The translations under genes were made by a program, and so were the position numbers. Below are positions 4,865 through 5,044 of a stretch of 5,044 nt of DNA, in pieces (the first letter of the stretch is position 1; each line of letters begins with the position of its first letter). Below the pieces are notes generated by a model. The model made no database searches and was not told where the DNA came from. It worked only from the letters and a program-made list of their open reading frames with translations. The DNA is from an uncultured Erysipelotrichaceae bacterium (GTDB taxonomy: Bacteria > Bacillota_I > Bacilli_A > Erysipelotrichales > Erysipelotrichaceae), in NCBI GenBank assembly GCA_947575425.1, contig CANPNQ010000108.1:1-5044 (forward strand), read 5' to 3'.

Positions 4865-5044
4865 CTATTCCCACCTTCGTATTTCCAATCGGAGGGTAAA
4901 ACTGATTTTCATCTCCTTGCGAATAATGCAAATGATTTACCAAATCAAAATTCTCATCCATTAAAAGAAAATATCCCGGTCTTGAAAATAAGAAATTGGG
5001 CTTATATAAATTTACAGTATAGTATGCTTTCCGCTTCTTCCGTA
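4842..5044 (-). CDS. Unknown protein, C-terminal fragment, 5' end outside window
   Basis: An open minus-strand frame entering from the right edge and ending with TAA (4842-4844), 66 visible codons. It begins with a basic RKKRK stretch, then NLYKPNFLFSRPGYFLLMDE, a middle segment DLVNHLHYSQGDENQF and YPPIGNTKVG. The composition (aromatic and acidic residues, beta-strand-like blocks) looks like a real globular protein, but I do not recognise the family. The adjacent frame at the edge also reads plausibly for a dozen codons (EEAESILYCKF) before a stop, so another frame change near 5005-5040 is possible. No terminator with a T-run follows on the minus strand. The gene may be decayed; see the neighbouring frame at 4721-4864. 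Confidence 0.4.
   Translation of the reverse strand, partial: RKKRKAYYTVNLYKPNFLFSRPGYFLLMDENFDLVNHLHYSQGDENQFYPPIGNTKVGIVFIRELG

Noticed and set aside
4734..4964. 76-codon + strand frame
   Set aside because: It is the complement of the right-edge minus-strand frame, has no ribosome binding site and has a low-complexity Ile/Ser/Asn composition.
1..5044. CRISPR array, tRNA, rRNA or insertion sequence
   Set aside because: No regularly spaced repeats, no tRNA cloverleaf or rRNA-like segment and no transposase motif or terminal inverted repeat pair were seen on either strand.

Overview
The window looks like a low-to-moderate GC Gram-positive (Bacillota) chromosome. The main reasons are a canonical tRNA-sensing T-box leader, strong AGGAG-type ribosome binding sites, U-tract terminators and a diderm-free lipoprotein-type solute-binding protein. 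A gut anaerobe, for example an Erysipelotrichia-like lineage with an A-type flavoprotein, would fit, but the sequence does not prove it.

Layout, left to right. (1) Positions 1-359, + strand: the C-terminal flavodoxin domain of an FprA-type flavodiiron protein, cut by the window edge. (2) Positions 360-550: a strong bidirectional terminator (433-486) separates this gene from convergent genes. A cysteine-rich short open frame overlaps the hairpin on the minus strand. (3) Positions 550-1440, minus strand: a two-gene unit, encoding a secreted, membrane-tethered staphylococcal-nuclease-like enzyme followed by an 89-residue protein of unknown function. It has its own likely promoter near 1466-1471. 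(4) Positions 1508-4277, minus strand: a T-box-controlled polar amino acid ABC importer operon. The order is promoter, T-box leader, permease, ATPase, a 216-base gap, substrate-binding lipoprotein, terminator. (5) Positions 4278-5044: a poorly coding, AT-rich block. It has one partial minus-strand reading frame at the right edge that seems to continue in another frame (possible frameshifted remnant), and one terminator-like hairpin pointing on the + strand that has no matching + gene.

The importer operon is the best-understood unit. Uncharged tRNA binding the leader should prevent the intrinsic terminator at 4001-4032 from forming and so turn on permease, ATPase and binding protein when the cognate amino acid is scarce. 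Aligning the specifier loop by its K-turn and AGUA/GAA loop-E elements places GTG (Val) in the specifier position. The register one base upstream reads CGT (Arg). The discriminator-pairing base (T) fits tRNAs with A73, which allows either. I found no clearly novel multi-gene system. The most unusual items are the T-box specifier, the cysteine-rich small frame and the degenerate block on the right.
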